A stretch of 64,000 nt of DNA from positions 247,152-311,151 of the forward strand of contig NZ_FTMD01000002.1 of NCBI RefSeq assembly GCF_900156155.1, read 5' to 3'. Of the stretch, positions 27,507 through 36,133 are shown in pieces. Below the pieces are notes generated by a model that did no database searches, was not told where the DNA came from, and worked only from the letters and a program-made list of their open reading frames with translations. Position 1 is the first letter of the stretch; each line of letters starts with the position of its first letter. The position numbers and the translations under genes are program-made. The stretch is from Aromatoleum tolulyticum. GTDB lineage: Bacteria; Pseudomonadota; Gammaproteobacteria; Burkholderiales; Rhodocyclaceae.

Positions 27507-28304
27507 GTGAGCGAAAACTTCTCCCCGGGCTTCGTCGCCCGCCAGTTTCGCCTCGACGGCAAGGTCGCACTCATCACCGGAGGCCGCGGCGCACTCGCCG
27601 AGGCCATCGCCGCGACCCTCGCCGACCTCGGCTGCAAGGTCGCGCTGGCCTCGCGTCATCAGCAGGAATGCGCCGACATGGCGGCGAGCATCGCCGAACG
27701 CTTCTCGACCCAGGCCATCGGCCTGCGCTGCGACATCGCCAAGGAAGAGGAAGTCGAAGCAGCCGTCGCGGCGACGGTCGAGCAGCTGGGCGGTCTCGAC
27801 ATCCTGATCAACAACGCCGGCGCCTCGTGGTGGGGGCTGCCCGAGGAAATCCCGCTGTCGGGCTGGCGCAAGGTCGTCGACGTCAACCTTACCGGCACCT
27901 TCCTCGCGTGCCGCCATGCCGCCCGCCACATGATCGGCAACGGCGGCGGCTGCATGGTCAACATCGCCTCGGTGGGCGCCTTCCTCTCCTACCGGCCGGA
28001 CGCCGGCCAGGTCGTGCCCTACACGACGACCAAGGCCGCCATGGTGCACCTCACCAGCGACCTCGCGGCGCAGTGGGCGCATCACGGTATCCGCGTCAAT
28101 GCGGTCGCGCCGGGCTCGGTCGAGACGGGCATGACCGAAACACTGACGGACGCCATCCAGCAGAAGCTGCTCGACGGCATCCTGCTGCGCCGCTTCGGCA
28201 AGCCGGCGGAGGTTGCTCCGACCGTGGCGTTGCTGGTGTCCGACGCCGGGAGCTTCATCACCGGCCAAACCTTCCTTGTCGATGGAGGGCAGTCGATTGC
28301 CTAA
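27507..28304 (+). CDS. Short-chain dehydrogenase/reductase (GTG start)
   Basis: SDR of 265 residues with cofactor loop TGGRGALAEAI, NNAG and active-site YTTTK. A short insertion (YRPDAGQVV) precedes the tyrosine. The start is a GTG at 27507, chosen because AAGGA lies 9 bases upstream and because the open frame before it belongs to no recognisable domain. Its stop overlaps the start of the ligase by 8 bases. It likely oxidises a hydroxy intermediate of the pathway. Confidence 0.88.
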   Translation: MSENFSPGFVARQFRLDGKVALITGGRGALAEAIAATLADLGCKVALASRHQQECADMAASIAERFSTQAIGLRCDIAKEEEVEAAVAATVEQLGGLDILINNAGASWWGLPEEIPLSGWRKVVDVNLTGTFLACRHAARHMIGNGGGCMVNIASVGAFLSYRPDAGQVVPYTTTKAAMVHLTSDLAAQWAHHGIRVNAVAPGSVETGMTETLTDAIQQKLLDGILLRRFGKPAEVAPTVALLVSDAGSFITGQTFLVDGGQSIA

Positions 28305-29832
28305 CCGCAGCCCCGCACAATTCTCCGCCGACGGCCTGACCTGGACCGACGCATCGCTGTGGCGGCAGTTCTCGGCGCTGGCCGAGGCCGCCCCGGACGC
28401 GCTGGCCGTGGTCGGCGCCGACGGACGCCGCTGGAGCCGCGGCGAACTCCGCACGATGGCGCAAGCCGTCACCGCGGCCCTGCTCGCGGCCGGCGTGCGT
28501 CCGCACGACCGCATCATGCTGCAGGGGCGCAAGAACGCCCCGGTACTGGCTGCCGCGCTGGGAATCTCGGCCGCGCAGGCGGTCATCTGCCCGTTCACGC
28601 CCGATCTCGGCGCCGCGGAACGGGCGGTGCTCGACGAACGCCTCGGTCATGTCGCGGTGATCCGCGACAGCGACGGTGAAGCCATCCCCGGTGTACCCGG
28701 TCTGCACCTGCAGTACCGCGGGCCCCAAGCGCAGCACGGCGCCGACGAACGCGATGCACGGACGGCGATGATCGGCTTCACCTCCGGCACCACCGGCGTG
28801 CCGAAGGGCGTGATGCACTCGTCGGCAGCGATGAACTACACGGTGCGCGCCTGCGAACAGATCGCCGGCCTCGCGCCGGACGACGCCATCCTCGGCGTCG
28901 TGCCCCTCGGCAGCGCCCCCGGCTTCACCTTCACCGCGCATTTCGCGCTGGCCCTCGGCCACCCGCTGGTCATCGTGGATCCGTGGGACGCACTGGAAAC
29001 GCTGAAAAGGATCGAGGAATACGGCTGCCGCTGGGGCATCTGCGTGCCCACGCACCTCGCAACCCTGATCGAGGTGGCCCGCAGCGGCCGCTGGACACGG
29101 CCCAGTCCGCTCAAGGTGCTCGGCGTCGGCGGCAGCGCGATGACGCCCGAGCTGATCCGCGACGCGAAGGACCTGCTCGGCATCAGCGCGCTGCGCATGT
29201 TCGGCATGTCGGAATGCATGGGGCATGCCTCGACGCGGCCCGACGACACGCCAGAGCGCCTGTGCCACTCCGACGGCAAGCCCTTCCCCGGCACCCGCGA
29301 CGAAGCCTTCGATGGCGAACAACGGATGTTGCCGCGCGAACAGCGCGGCCAGGCCGGGGTGCGCGGACCGTCGCTGTTCCTCGGCTATTGCCGCGGCCTC
29401 GGCGACCAGGAATACCGCCTCACCGATGACGGCTACTTCCTCACCGGCGACGAGATCATCTGCGATGCCGACGGTTACCTCAAGGTCGTCGGGCGCATCA
29501 AGGACCAGATCATCCGCGGCGGTTACAACATCGACCCCGCCGAGGTCGAGGCGGCCCTGCTGCGCCATCCCGCGATCGCCCAGACCTCCGTCGTCGCGGT
29601 GCCCGAACAACGCCTCGGCGAGCAGGCCTGCGCGGTGTGCGCGATCCGTGACGGTCATCAGGCGCCCACGCTGGAGGAGATCAAGGACCACCTCGCAACG
29701 ATCGGCCTGTCGAAGAAGAAATGGCCGGAGCATTTGCTCGTGGTGCCGGATTTCGTGTATACGACAACCGGAAAGATCGACAAGAAACGCCTGTCCAGGA
29801 TGGTCGCATCCGAGCTGGGTCTCGGCGGCTAG
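28297..29832 (+). CDS. Acyl-CoA synthetase (AMP-forming, cyclohexanecarboxylate/BCL-like)
   Basis: ANL-superfamily ligase of 511 residues that activates a carboxylic acid with ATP and CoA. The phosphate loop FTSGTTGVPKGV lies at 161-172, the YFLTGDE and GRIKDQIIRGGYNIDPAEVE hinge segments are present, and the catalytic lysine is in TTGKIDKKR near the C-terminus. A TTG start at 28297, preceded by GGAGGG, is chosen; an ATG 15 bases upstream lacks a ribosome site. In this cluster it is the only obvious entry point for free acids into CoA chemistry. Confidence 0.92.
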   Translation: MPNRSPAQFSADGLTWTDASLWRQFSALAEAAPDALAVVGADGRRWSRGELRTMAQAVTAALLAAGVRPHDRIMLQGRKNAPVLAAALGISAAQAVICPFTPDLGAAERAVLDERLGHVAVIRDSDGEAIPGVPGLHLQYRGPQAQHGADERDARTAMIGFTSGTTGVPKGVMHSSAAMNYTVRACEQIAGLAPDDAILGVVPLGSAPGFTFTAHFALALGHPLVIVDPWDALETLKRIEEYGCRWGICVPTHLATLIEVARSGRWTRPSPLKVLGVGGSAMTPELIRDAKDLLGISALRMFGMSECMGHASTRPDDTPERLCHSDGKPFPGTRDEAFDGEQRMLPREQRGQAGVRGPSLFLGYCRGLGDQEYRLTDDGYFLTGDEIICDADGYLKVVGRIKDQIIRGGYNIDPAEVEAALLRHPAIAQTSVVAVPEQRLGEQACAVCAIRDGHQAPTLEEIKDHLATIGLSKKKWPEHLLVVPDFVYTTTGKIDKKRLSRMVASELGLGG

Positions 29833-29920
29833 CCCGCAGAGGAGGCGGATCGGCAGCGCGGGGCGGCAAATCCGGAATCCGTCCCGCGGCAACACTTCAC
29901 ACGGGATTCACGGGAGTCAT

Positions 29921-30562
29921 ATGAAAAGTCCAGTCAAGCCGGCGGAGCCGCCAAAAAAGAAGCGCGCCCGCGCCACGACGGCGGCACATGACGAAAAGCG
30001 CCACGAGATCATCGCGGCCTGCGCCTCGCTGTTCGACCGCGTCGGCTATCACGGCACCTCGATGCAGATGCTCGCGGACGAGGTCGGCCTCGGCAAGCCG
30101 ACGCTGTACCACTATTTCGCCAGCAAGGGCGACATCCTCTACGAAATGCACCAGCTGCACATCGACGCGATGATCGGCGGCCTGCAGGGGGATGCGCAGC
30201 ACGGCGACGCGCAGCCGGTCGAGCTGCTCGAAAGCGCCTGCGCCTCGACGCTGCGCGAGATCGCGCTGCACCCCGGTTACGTGCGCGCCTTCATGGACCA
30301 CTACGCCGAACTGGAGGACAAGCAGCGCGCCGAGATGCGGCACCGGCGGCGCGAGTACTTCACGCGCATCACCAACATCATCCGCGACGGGATCGCAAAG
30401 GGTCACTTCCGCGAGATGGATCCCGAGCTGGCCACCCTCACCTTCGTCGGCATGTGCAACTGGGCCTACAAATGGTACCCGCGCATGGCGGACGAGGTGC
30501 CGCCGGAGAAAATGGCCAAGTCGATGTGCCAGATTCTCCTCGACGGCTTCAACAAGCGTTGA
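29921..30562 (+). CDS. TetR/AcrR family regulator (candidate master regulator)
   Basis: Regulator of 213 residues. A basic N-terminal tail precedes the helix-turn-helix at about 46-65 (SMQMLADEVGLGKPTLYHYF), then a helical effector domain resembling KstR2/FadR-like acyl-CoA sensors. It is the last gene of an operon whose own promoter carries a CCGACC-N4-GGTCGG palindrome, so it would be autoregulated. Its central position makes it the best candidate for all the palindromes of this type in the window. The assignment is inference. Confidence 0.92.
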   Translation: MKSPVKPAEPPKKKRARATTAAHDEKRHEIIAACASLFDRVGYHGTSMQMLADEVGLGKPTLYHYFASKGDILYEMHQLHIDAMIGGLQGDAQHGDAQPVELLESACASTLREIALHPGYVRAFMDHYAELEDKQRAEMRHRRREYFTRITNIIRDGIAKGHFREMDPELATLTFVGMCNWAYKWYPRMADEVPPEKMAKSMCQILLDGFNKR

Positions 30563-31255
30563 TCAGGCCGGCGCGTCCATTGCGGTCGCGCCGCTGACCC
30601 ACCCCGACAGACCGCTGGTCGCCACGGTGCACACGACCGCCTCGGCGATCTCCTGTTCGCTCGCGCCCGCGGTGCGCGCCCCCCGGATGTGCACCGCCGC
30701 GAGCGGGCTGTAGTCCGCGACCAGCACCGCCACCAGCAGCAGCTCCGAGTACTTCGGCCCGAGTCGCGTACCGTTGATGGTGCCCTCGCGCATCAGGTAA
30801 TACGCGTCGGCTCCCAGCGGCAGCAGGCTGGCGAGCTTGCCCAGCGAGGGCGGCATCGAACCGAAATACGCGAGGAAGTTCTTCTCGGCTTCGCCGGGCG
30901 CCACATCGATCTCGCGCAGCGGCTCGTCCCCGCCCGTCTCGCCGGGATAGACGGCCTCGAGCGCGTCGATGAAGGACAGCGCCGCGCCCTCGCCGCGCAC
31001 GCTGCTGAGCACGATCGCTGCCGACGACGCCTCCTCGAAAGTCAGGCCCAGCTCCTTCGCGCGCGCGAGCTCGCGCGAAGCCATTTCGCGGTAACCCTTG
31101 GTGGTCGCCGCCACCGCGACGAACAACACCTTGATCCTCGCCGGCAGCGCGCCGTCCTCCTCGATCACCCGCCTGAAGCGCGCGTAGCCGCCGAGCGTGA
31201 GCGGCGCGATGCGCCTGAGCAGCGGCGAACCCAGCAACCGGTTTTGCGTGGTCAC
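30563..31255 (-). CDS. Tandem carboxymuconolactone-decarboxylase-like protein without CxxC (paralogue)
   Basis: Protein of 230 residues, paralogue of the one at 22127: both read xxxQ/PNxLL...LAP-L-T--GYA-FR-VIE-DGALPA. The start is taken as GTG at 31255, because it aligns exactly with the paralogue and GGGGGG stands upstream; a TTG at 31282 is possible. The second unit again has ADYSPLAAVH instead of CxxCxxxH. It lies 85 bases downstream of the aldehyde dehydrogenase gene and probably shares its promoter. Confidence 0.78.
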   Translation of the reverse strand: MTTQNRLLGSPLLRRIAPLTLGGYARFRRVIEEDGALPARIKVLFVAVAATTKGYREMASRELARAKELGLTFEEASSAAIVLSSVRGEGAALSFIDALEAVYPGETGGDEPLREIDVAPGEAEKNFLAYFGSMPPSLGKLASLLPLGADAYYLMREGTINGTRLGPKYSELLLVAVLVADYSPLAAVHIRGARTAGASEQEIAEAVVCTVATSGLSGWVSGATAMDAPA

Positions 31256-31340
31256 AACATCCCCCCGAAAGAAAAGTTTCAACGCGGGTGCCGCGCGGTG
31301 AAGGCCGGCACCCGCAAAGGCCCGAACGGGCCCGGGACGC

Positions 31341-32846
31341 CTAGTCGAGATTGAACCAGACGCTCTTGACGTGCGTGAACTCCTCGATCGACACTGCGCC
31401 GAGACTGCGGCCGAAGCCCGAGGCTTTCACCCCGCCGTAAGGAACCGATGTCTCGTTGAGCTGGTAGGCGTTGACCCACACGGTGCCGACCTTGAGGCGC
31501 TGCGAGGCCCGGTGCGCACGCACCACATCGCGCGTCCACACGCCCGCAGCCAGGCCGAACTCGGTGGCATTGGCGATCGCCCAGGCCTCGTCGTCGGAGT
31601 CGAAGGGAATCACCGCCATCACCGGGCCGAAGATCTCTTCCTGCGCGATGGTCATGTCGTTGCGCACCCCGGTGAAGATGGTGGGCTGGAAGAAATACCC
31701 GTCGGCATCATGCCGCCGGCCGCCGAGCGCGACCGTCGCCCCCTCGGTCTTGCCGATCTCCACGTAGCGGCTGACCTGGTCGAGCTGCTGTTGCGAGATC
31801 ACCGGGCCGACATGCGTGTCGGCGTCGAAGCACGAGCCGACCTTCAGCGCCCGCGACGCCTCGACCATGCGTGCAACGAACTCGTCGTGGATCGAACGGT
31901 GCACCAGCACGCGCGATCCCGCCGTGCAGATCTGCCCCGAATGGCCCCATACCGCCCACGCCGCAGCCATCGAGGCCCGTTCGATGTCGGCATCCGCGAA
32001 GACCAGCTGCGGACTCTTGCCGCCGAGTTCCAGCGACACGCGCTTCAGTCGCGCCGCCGCGGCCGCCTGGATGCGCTTGCCGGTCGCAACCGAACCGGTG
32101 AAGCTGATCGAATCGACCTCCGGATGGTCCACCAGCGCAGCGCCGACGGTGTGGCCGAGCCCCTGCACGACGTTCACCACGCCCGCCGGCACGCCCGCCT
32201 CCATGCACAGCATGCCGAACAGCAAGGCCGTCAGTGGCGTCTGCTCGGCCGGTTTGAGCACCACCGAGTTGCCGCACGCGAGCGGCGCAACCACCCCCAG
32301 CGGCACCGCCGACGGGGCATTCCACGGCATGATCACGCCGCACACGCCGACCGGCTCGCGCACCTGCTGCACGACCAGGTTCGAGCCGGTGGGCGACATC
32401 GCCCCCTCAATCTTGCTCGGCCAGCCGGCATAGTAGTTGGTGACGTCGATGCCGAACTGCACGAAGAAAGGCGTCTGCGCGCGGATGATGCCGCCGTCGA
32501 GCATGTCGAGATCCATCAGCACCTCGCGGTGCTCCTCGAGCAGCGCACCGAGCCGCCGCAGCACGGCCTCCTTCTTCATCGGCGGCAGGTTGCGCCAGCG
32601 GCCGTCCTCGAAGGCCCTGCGCGCCGCCTGCGCCGCCCGGTCCACCTCCACGGCACTGCCCTGTGCCACGCGGACGAACTCCCGGCCGGTGTTGGGATCG
32701 ATGACCGGCATCGTGGCGCCATCGGCGGAGAGCACCAGCTCGCCATCGATCAGATGGCCGAGCCGCGTTTCCGTCAGAAAGCGCCGGGTCCTTGGCGACA
32801 GGGCGTCATCGCCGACCGACACCTTCCCGCTAACCGCATCATTCAT
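31341..32846 (-). CDS. NAD(P)-dependent aldehyde dehydrogenase
   Basis: Aldehyde dehydrogenase of 501 residues, standard length. Catalytic Cys307 is in GQICTAGSR, Glu273 in LELGGKSPQ, Asn176 in PWNAP and the cofactor Lys198 in LKPAEQTP. It oxidises an aldehyde to the acid that the acyl-CoA ligase could activate. The ATG at 32846 follows an excellent GGAGGAG site, and a near-consensus promoter stands upstream, so expression should be strong once derepressed. Confidence 0.94.
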   Translation of the reverse strand: MNDAVSGKVSVGDDALSPRTRRFLTETRLGHLIDGELVLSADGATMPVIDPNTGREFVRVAQGSAVEVDRAAQAARRAFEDGRWRNLPPMKKEAVLRRLGALLEEHREVLMDLDMLDGGIIRAQTPFFVQFGIDVTNYYAGWPSKIEGAMSPTGSNLVVQQVREPVGVCGVIMPWNAPSAVPLGVVAPLACGNSVVLKPAEQTPLTALLFGMLCMEAGVPAGVVNVVQGLGHTVGAALVDHPEVDSISFTGSVATGKRIQAAAAARLKRVSLELGGKSPQLVFADADIERASMAAAWAVWGHSGQICTAGSRVLVHRSIHDEFVARMVEASRALKVGSCFDADTHVGPVISQQQLDQVSRYVEIGKTEGATVALGGRRHDADGYFFQPTIFTGVRNDMTIAQEEIFGPVMAVIPFDSDDEAWAIANATEFGLAAGVWTRDVVRAHRASQRLKVGTVWVNAYQLNETSVPYGGVKASGFGRSLGAVSIEEFTHVKSVWFNLD

Positions 32847-33000
32847 GCTTACTCCTCCAGTCGTCGTACGAAATGGCCAGGCCCGCCCGGTGCCTGCACA
32901 CGGGACGGCCGGCCGGGTATCCGCGACCCCGCAGGCCCCTGCGAAACCGAATCGCGACACCGCCCCCGGAGCGACATGGTAGCGCACCGCGGACAATGGA

Positions 33001-33052
33001 ACCGACCGGTCGGTCGATGCACGAATTATAACCCCCGCCGACGGACTGTCAA
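33001..33052 (-). promoter_or_regulatory. Near-consensus leftward promoter with downstream palindrome (site 5)
   Basis: TTGACA (33052-33047), 16-base spacer, TATAAT (33030-33025): the best promoter match in the window. The palindrome CCGACC-GGTC-GGTCGA at 33002-33017 follows just after the start point. It drives the aldehyde dehydrogenase. The 365-base gap 32847-33211 holds nothing else obvious. Confidence 0.82.
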
Positions 33053-33211
33053 TGTCCCGCCGCAGGCTCCGAAGTCCGCCGGAAACTCATTGCGGCCTCG
33101 CACCAATCATCTTTGCGCCAAGGAACACAGACCATTCAACATCAATGCATTACGTTGACAATTTGATTGCTGCGTCGCACCATACAAACATTGATGACTG
33201 GAACTTTCGCC

Positions 33212-33505
33212 ATGAATGCACCGATGATACTGCCGTGGCTGGCAAGCAAGTGGGACGTCAGCCAGGAACGCACCCTCGCCCTGTGGCAACAGGCCTGCGC
33301 CGAAGCGCGCAGCGCCGTCGGACCGGAGCCGTCGTCCGCGTACTGGAGCCACGCCAAGAGCCGCTGGATCGACCTCCTCGACCAGGAAGTGATCGCGCGC
33401 TATCCGGCGACCGAGACGCCGTGGATCATGATCCACCTCAACCTGCTGCGCCTCGCTGCCACGGTACGCTTCTGGTTCAACGCCCGCGGCGCCCGCTTCG
33501 CGTGA
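33212..33505 (+). CDS. Small conserved-looking hypothetical protein
   Basis: Open frame of 97 residues from an ATG with GGAAC 7 bases upstream; an in-frame start 15 codons earlier is less likely. The protein is rich in Trp and helical residues (WLASKWDVSQERTLALWQQA, then WSHAKSRWIDLLDQEV). It has a C-terminal hydrophobic stretch and no signal peptide. The function is unknown. It stands alone, between the divergently transcribed aldehyde dehydrogenase and the MDR gene, and does not have a palindrome directly upstream in its own direction except the shared one at 33002. Confidence 0.55.
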   Translation: MNAPMILPWLASKWDVSQERTLALWQQACAEARSAVGPEPSSAYWSHAKSRWIDLLDQEVIARYPATETPWIMIHLNLLRLAATVRFWFNARGARFA

Positions 33506-33641
33506 ACTACCGCGACGGCGGGGCATCTGCCGCCGCCCGCGTCGGCAGAAGGCCCTGCCTGCCACCGGGCCCGCTACACTCCTGAAATCCGACATACCCG
33601 TTTCGCCCGCGGCGAACACACCCGCCTTCGCCGCTTCGTGA

Positions 33642-33664
33642 CATAATCTCGACCGTCCGGTCGG
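33642..33664 (+). promoter_or_regulatory. Regulon palindrome and -10 (site 6)
   Basis: The palindrome TCGACC-GTCC-GGTCGG is at 33649-33664, about 75 bases before the MDR start. A CATAAT box (33642-33647) directly precedes it, so the operator would cover the start point. No convincing -35 was found. Confidence 0.65.
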
Positions 33665-33738
33665 GCGCATAAACAGAACGGACTTCCGTTACGCCCCGAC
33701 GGCGTCACGCATCGAACACCCCTTCAGGAGGAAACCCC

Positions 33739-34758
33739 ATGACCCGCGGCGAAAACAGGCAGATCCTGCTGCAACGAAGACCGGACGGCGCACTGCGCGA
33801 AAGCGATTTCGCGCTCGCCGCCTCCCCCATGCCGGAAATCCGGGCGGGTCAGTTTCTGCTCAGGAATGCATGCTTTTCGCTCGACGCGGGTTTCCGCAAG
33901 TGGATGAACGCAGGCGCCGACGACAACTACCTCAGCGCGATGGCACTGGGCGCGCCGGTGCAAAGCATCGTGCTGGGCCATGTCACGGAGTCGCTGCACG
34001 CAGACTTTCCCGTGGGCAGCCTCGTACTGGCGCGCGCGTCATGGGAAGAGTTCAGCGCGCTGGACGGTTCGGACTTTGCGCAAAAACTCGAACACGACGG
34101 CAGTTTCCCGTTGCACGAATTCGTCGCCGCGCTCGGCCCCACCGGCATGACCGCCTATTTCGGCCTGCTCGACGTCGGCCGGCCGCGCGCCGGCGACACC
34201 GTGCTGGTGAGTGCGGCCGGCGGCGCGGTCGGTTCGGTGGTCGGCCAGATCGCGAAGATTCTCGGCTGCCGCACCGTCGGCATCACCAGTTCGCCCGAAA
34301 AGTGCCGCTGGCTCACCGACGAGCTCGGCTACGACGCCGCCATCAACCACCGCGATCCCGCGGGTCTCGCCGCCGCCATGCGCGAGACGATGCCGGACGG
34401 TTTCGACGTGTATTTCGACAACGTCGGCGGCGCGATGCTCGACGAGGCCGTCCGCCACATGAAGCTCGGTGCGCGCGTCGTGCTGTGCGGCGCCATCGCC
34501 GACTACGACCACAACGACCGCGAATCCGGCATGTTCCACATGTGGGAGTTCATCGTCAAACGCGCGAGTGCCGCCGGCTTCATGTTCTCCGACTACGTCG
34601 CGCGCTACCCGGAGGCGGTGCGCGACCTGTCGCAGTGGCTGCGCGACGGCCGGCTGAAGAGCGTCGTCGACATCCGCCACGGTATCGCCGAGACGCCGAA
34701 GGCGTTTTGCGACATGCTCTCCGGTGCCAGCCGCGGCAAGTGCATCGTCCAGCTGTAA
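33739..34758 (+). CDS. NADP-dependent MDR oxidoreductase (enone/prostaglandin reductase-like)
   Basis: Zinc-free medium-chain reductase of 339 residues. The cofactor loop AAGGAVGSVVGQIAKILG (about 155-172) and YFDNVGG are typical of PTGR/CurA reductases that saturate enones with NADPH. An AGGAGG site lies before the ATG at 33739. It is transcribed alone from a promoter with a regulon palindrome. Similarity to the enzyme at 1629 suggests two related double-bond reductions in the pathway. Confidence 0.9.
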   Translation: MTRGENRQILLQRRPDGALRESDFALAASPMPEIRAGQFLLRNACFSLDAGFRKWMNAGADDNYLSAMALGAPVQSIVLGHVTESLHADFPVGSLVLARASWEEFSALDGSDFAQKLEHDGSFPLHEFVAALGPTGMTAYFGLLDVGRPRAGDTVLVSAAGGAVGSVVGQIAKILGCRTVGITSSPEKCRWLTDELGYDAAINHRDPAGLAAAMRETMPDGFDVYFDNVGGAMLDEAVRHMKLGARVVLCGAIADYDHNDRESGMFHMWEFIVKRASAAGFMFSDYVARYPEAVRDLSQWLRDGRLKSVVDIRHGIAETPKAFCDMLSGASRGKCIVQL

Positions 34759-34811
34759 TCGCGCCCAAAGTGGCGCCGCGACCCACTGCGGGCCGCGGCG
34801 TCAGGCGCCCG

Positions 34812-35264
34812 CTAGTCCGCGCCGGTCGCGCCGAGTCCGATATCGCCAGCCGTCTGGAACATCGCCAGCTCGCGATGCACGATGCGCCATCCCTCGGGGC
34901 GACGCTCCAGCCGGTCGCTGTACTCCCCCCACACGGTCATGGTCTGCGCTGCCAGCGCCCCCAGGCCGACATGGATCGCCTGCAGGTAGCATTTCGCCGT
35001 CGCCTTGTTGCCATCGACGGCGATACGGAAATTCCCCAGCAAGTGCTGGGTTCGCCCGCAGGTCTGCAACACGCCGGAGATCATGTCGCGAATCGCGTCG
35101 CGGCTGGAGAAGTCGCCGATCCCCTGGTACCACGCCGTCGCCTCGGGCACGAAAACCTCGTCGAGGCCGGCCCAGTCATGCTCGTCCAGCGCCAGCGCGT
35201 AGCGCACCAGCACGCGCTCGATGCGCTTCTCTTCGAGCAGGGTTTCCACTGTCACGTCTGTCAT
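34812..35264 (-). CDS. NTF2/SnoaL-like protein
   Basis: Protein of 150 residues with the SnoaL/NTF2 fold pattern, beginning EKRIERVLVRYALALDEHDW and ending with a strand pair GWRIVHRELAMFQ. Possible roles are those of delta-isomerases, dehydratases or small binding proteins for ring compounds. It is the last gene of a leftward operon after an SDR (23 bases). A relative lies at 12971; the two may act at similar steps. Confidence 0.82.
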   Translation of the reverse strand: MTDVTVETLLEEKRIERVLVRYALALDEHDWAGLDEVFVPEATAWYQGIGDFSSRDAIRDMISGVLQTCGRTQHLLGNFRIAVDGNKATAKCYLQAIHVGLGALAAQTMTVWGEYSDRLERRPEGWRIVHRELAMFQTAGDIGLGATGAD

Positions 35265-35287
35265 GGTTGCAAGTCCCTTTCGCGGTG

Positions 35288-36049
35288 TCAGAACAGGGTG
35301 AAGCCGCCGTCCACGGCGAGGGTATTGCCGTGGATGAAACTCGCGTCGTCGCTGGCGAGGAAGGAGACCACGGAGGCCACCTCCTCGGGACGGCCCGGCC
35401 GCCCGGAAGGCGCGCGCAGCTGCTTCTGAAAGTCGGCGCTGGCGTCGAGGAATTCCTTCGGCAGATTCTCGATCATCGGCGTCATGATCACGCCCGGGGC
35501 GATCGCCACGGCGCGGATGTTCTGCTGGCCGTATTCGTAGGCGATCTCCTTGGTGATCCCCACGACCGCGTGCTTGGCCGCCGTGTATTCGATGCCCGCG
35601 GTCGTGGCGACCAACCCGGCCGTCGACGCGATGTTGATGATCACGCCGCCGCCCTGCTTGAGCATCTGGGGAATCGCCTGGCGGCAGAAGAAGAAGATGC
35701 TCTTGAGGTTCACGTTGAGCACGCGGTCCCAGGATTCATCGCTCACTTCCGCCGTCTTGACGAACTCACCGACGATGCCGGCGTTGTTCACCAACACGTC
35801 GATCGCGCCGAAACGCGCAACCGTGTCCCGCGCGACCCGTTCCACATCCTCGCGCCGCGCCACGTCCGCCTGCATCGCGACCGCCTCGCCCTGCTCCGCC
35901 GCGATGGCGGCCACCGTGTCGCGCGCCGCAGCCAGGTTGAGGTCGGCCACCACCACGCGTGCACCATCGCGGGCGAGGCGGATGCACATCGCCCGGCCGA
36001 GGCCCGAGCCGCCGCCCGTCACGATAGCCACCTTGTTCTGAAGTTTCAA
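35288..36049 (-). CDS. Short-chain dehydrogenase/reductase (TTG start)
   Basis: Classical SDR of 253 residues with TGGGSGLG, NNAG and the active-site YTAAK. The TTG at 36049 is preferred because GAGGAG stands 7 bases upstream and gives the usual N-terminus MKLQNKVAIVTGG; an ATG at 36070 with a weaker site is the alternative. It lies between the alcohol dehydrogenase and the NTF2-like gene in a leftward operon. It interconverts an alcohol and a ketone. Confidence 0.88.
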   Translation of the reverse strand: MKLQNKVAIVTGGGSGLGRAMCIRLARDGARVVVADLNLAAARDTVAAIAAEQGEAVAMQADVARREDVERVARDTVARFGAIDVLVNNAGIVGEFVKTAEVSDESWDRVLNVNLKSIFFFCRQAIPQMLKQGGGVIINIASTAGLVATTAGIEYTAAKHAVVGITKEIAYEYGQQNIRAVAIAPGVIMTPMIENLPKEFLDASADFQKQLRAPSGRPGRPEEVASVVSFLASDDASFIHGNTLAVDGGFTLF

Positions 36050-36133
36050 TGTCGTCTCCTCGCTGTTCATGGATTTTCCGCGCCCGGTCGGCGCCGTCCG
36101 GCATCCGGCCGGTACGGCAGCTCCGGCGGGATC

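Noticed and set aside
31300-31330. GGCCCG-AA-CGGGCC as terminator of the aldehyde dehydrogenase gene
   Set aside because: Short stem, two-base loop, no T-run, and the next gene downstream probably belongs to the same transcript.
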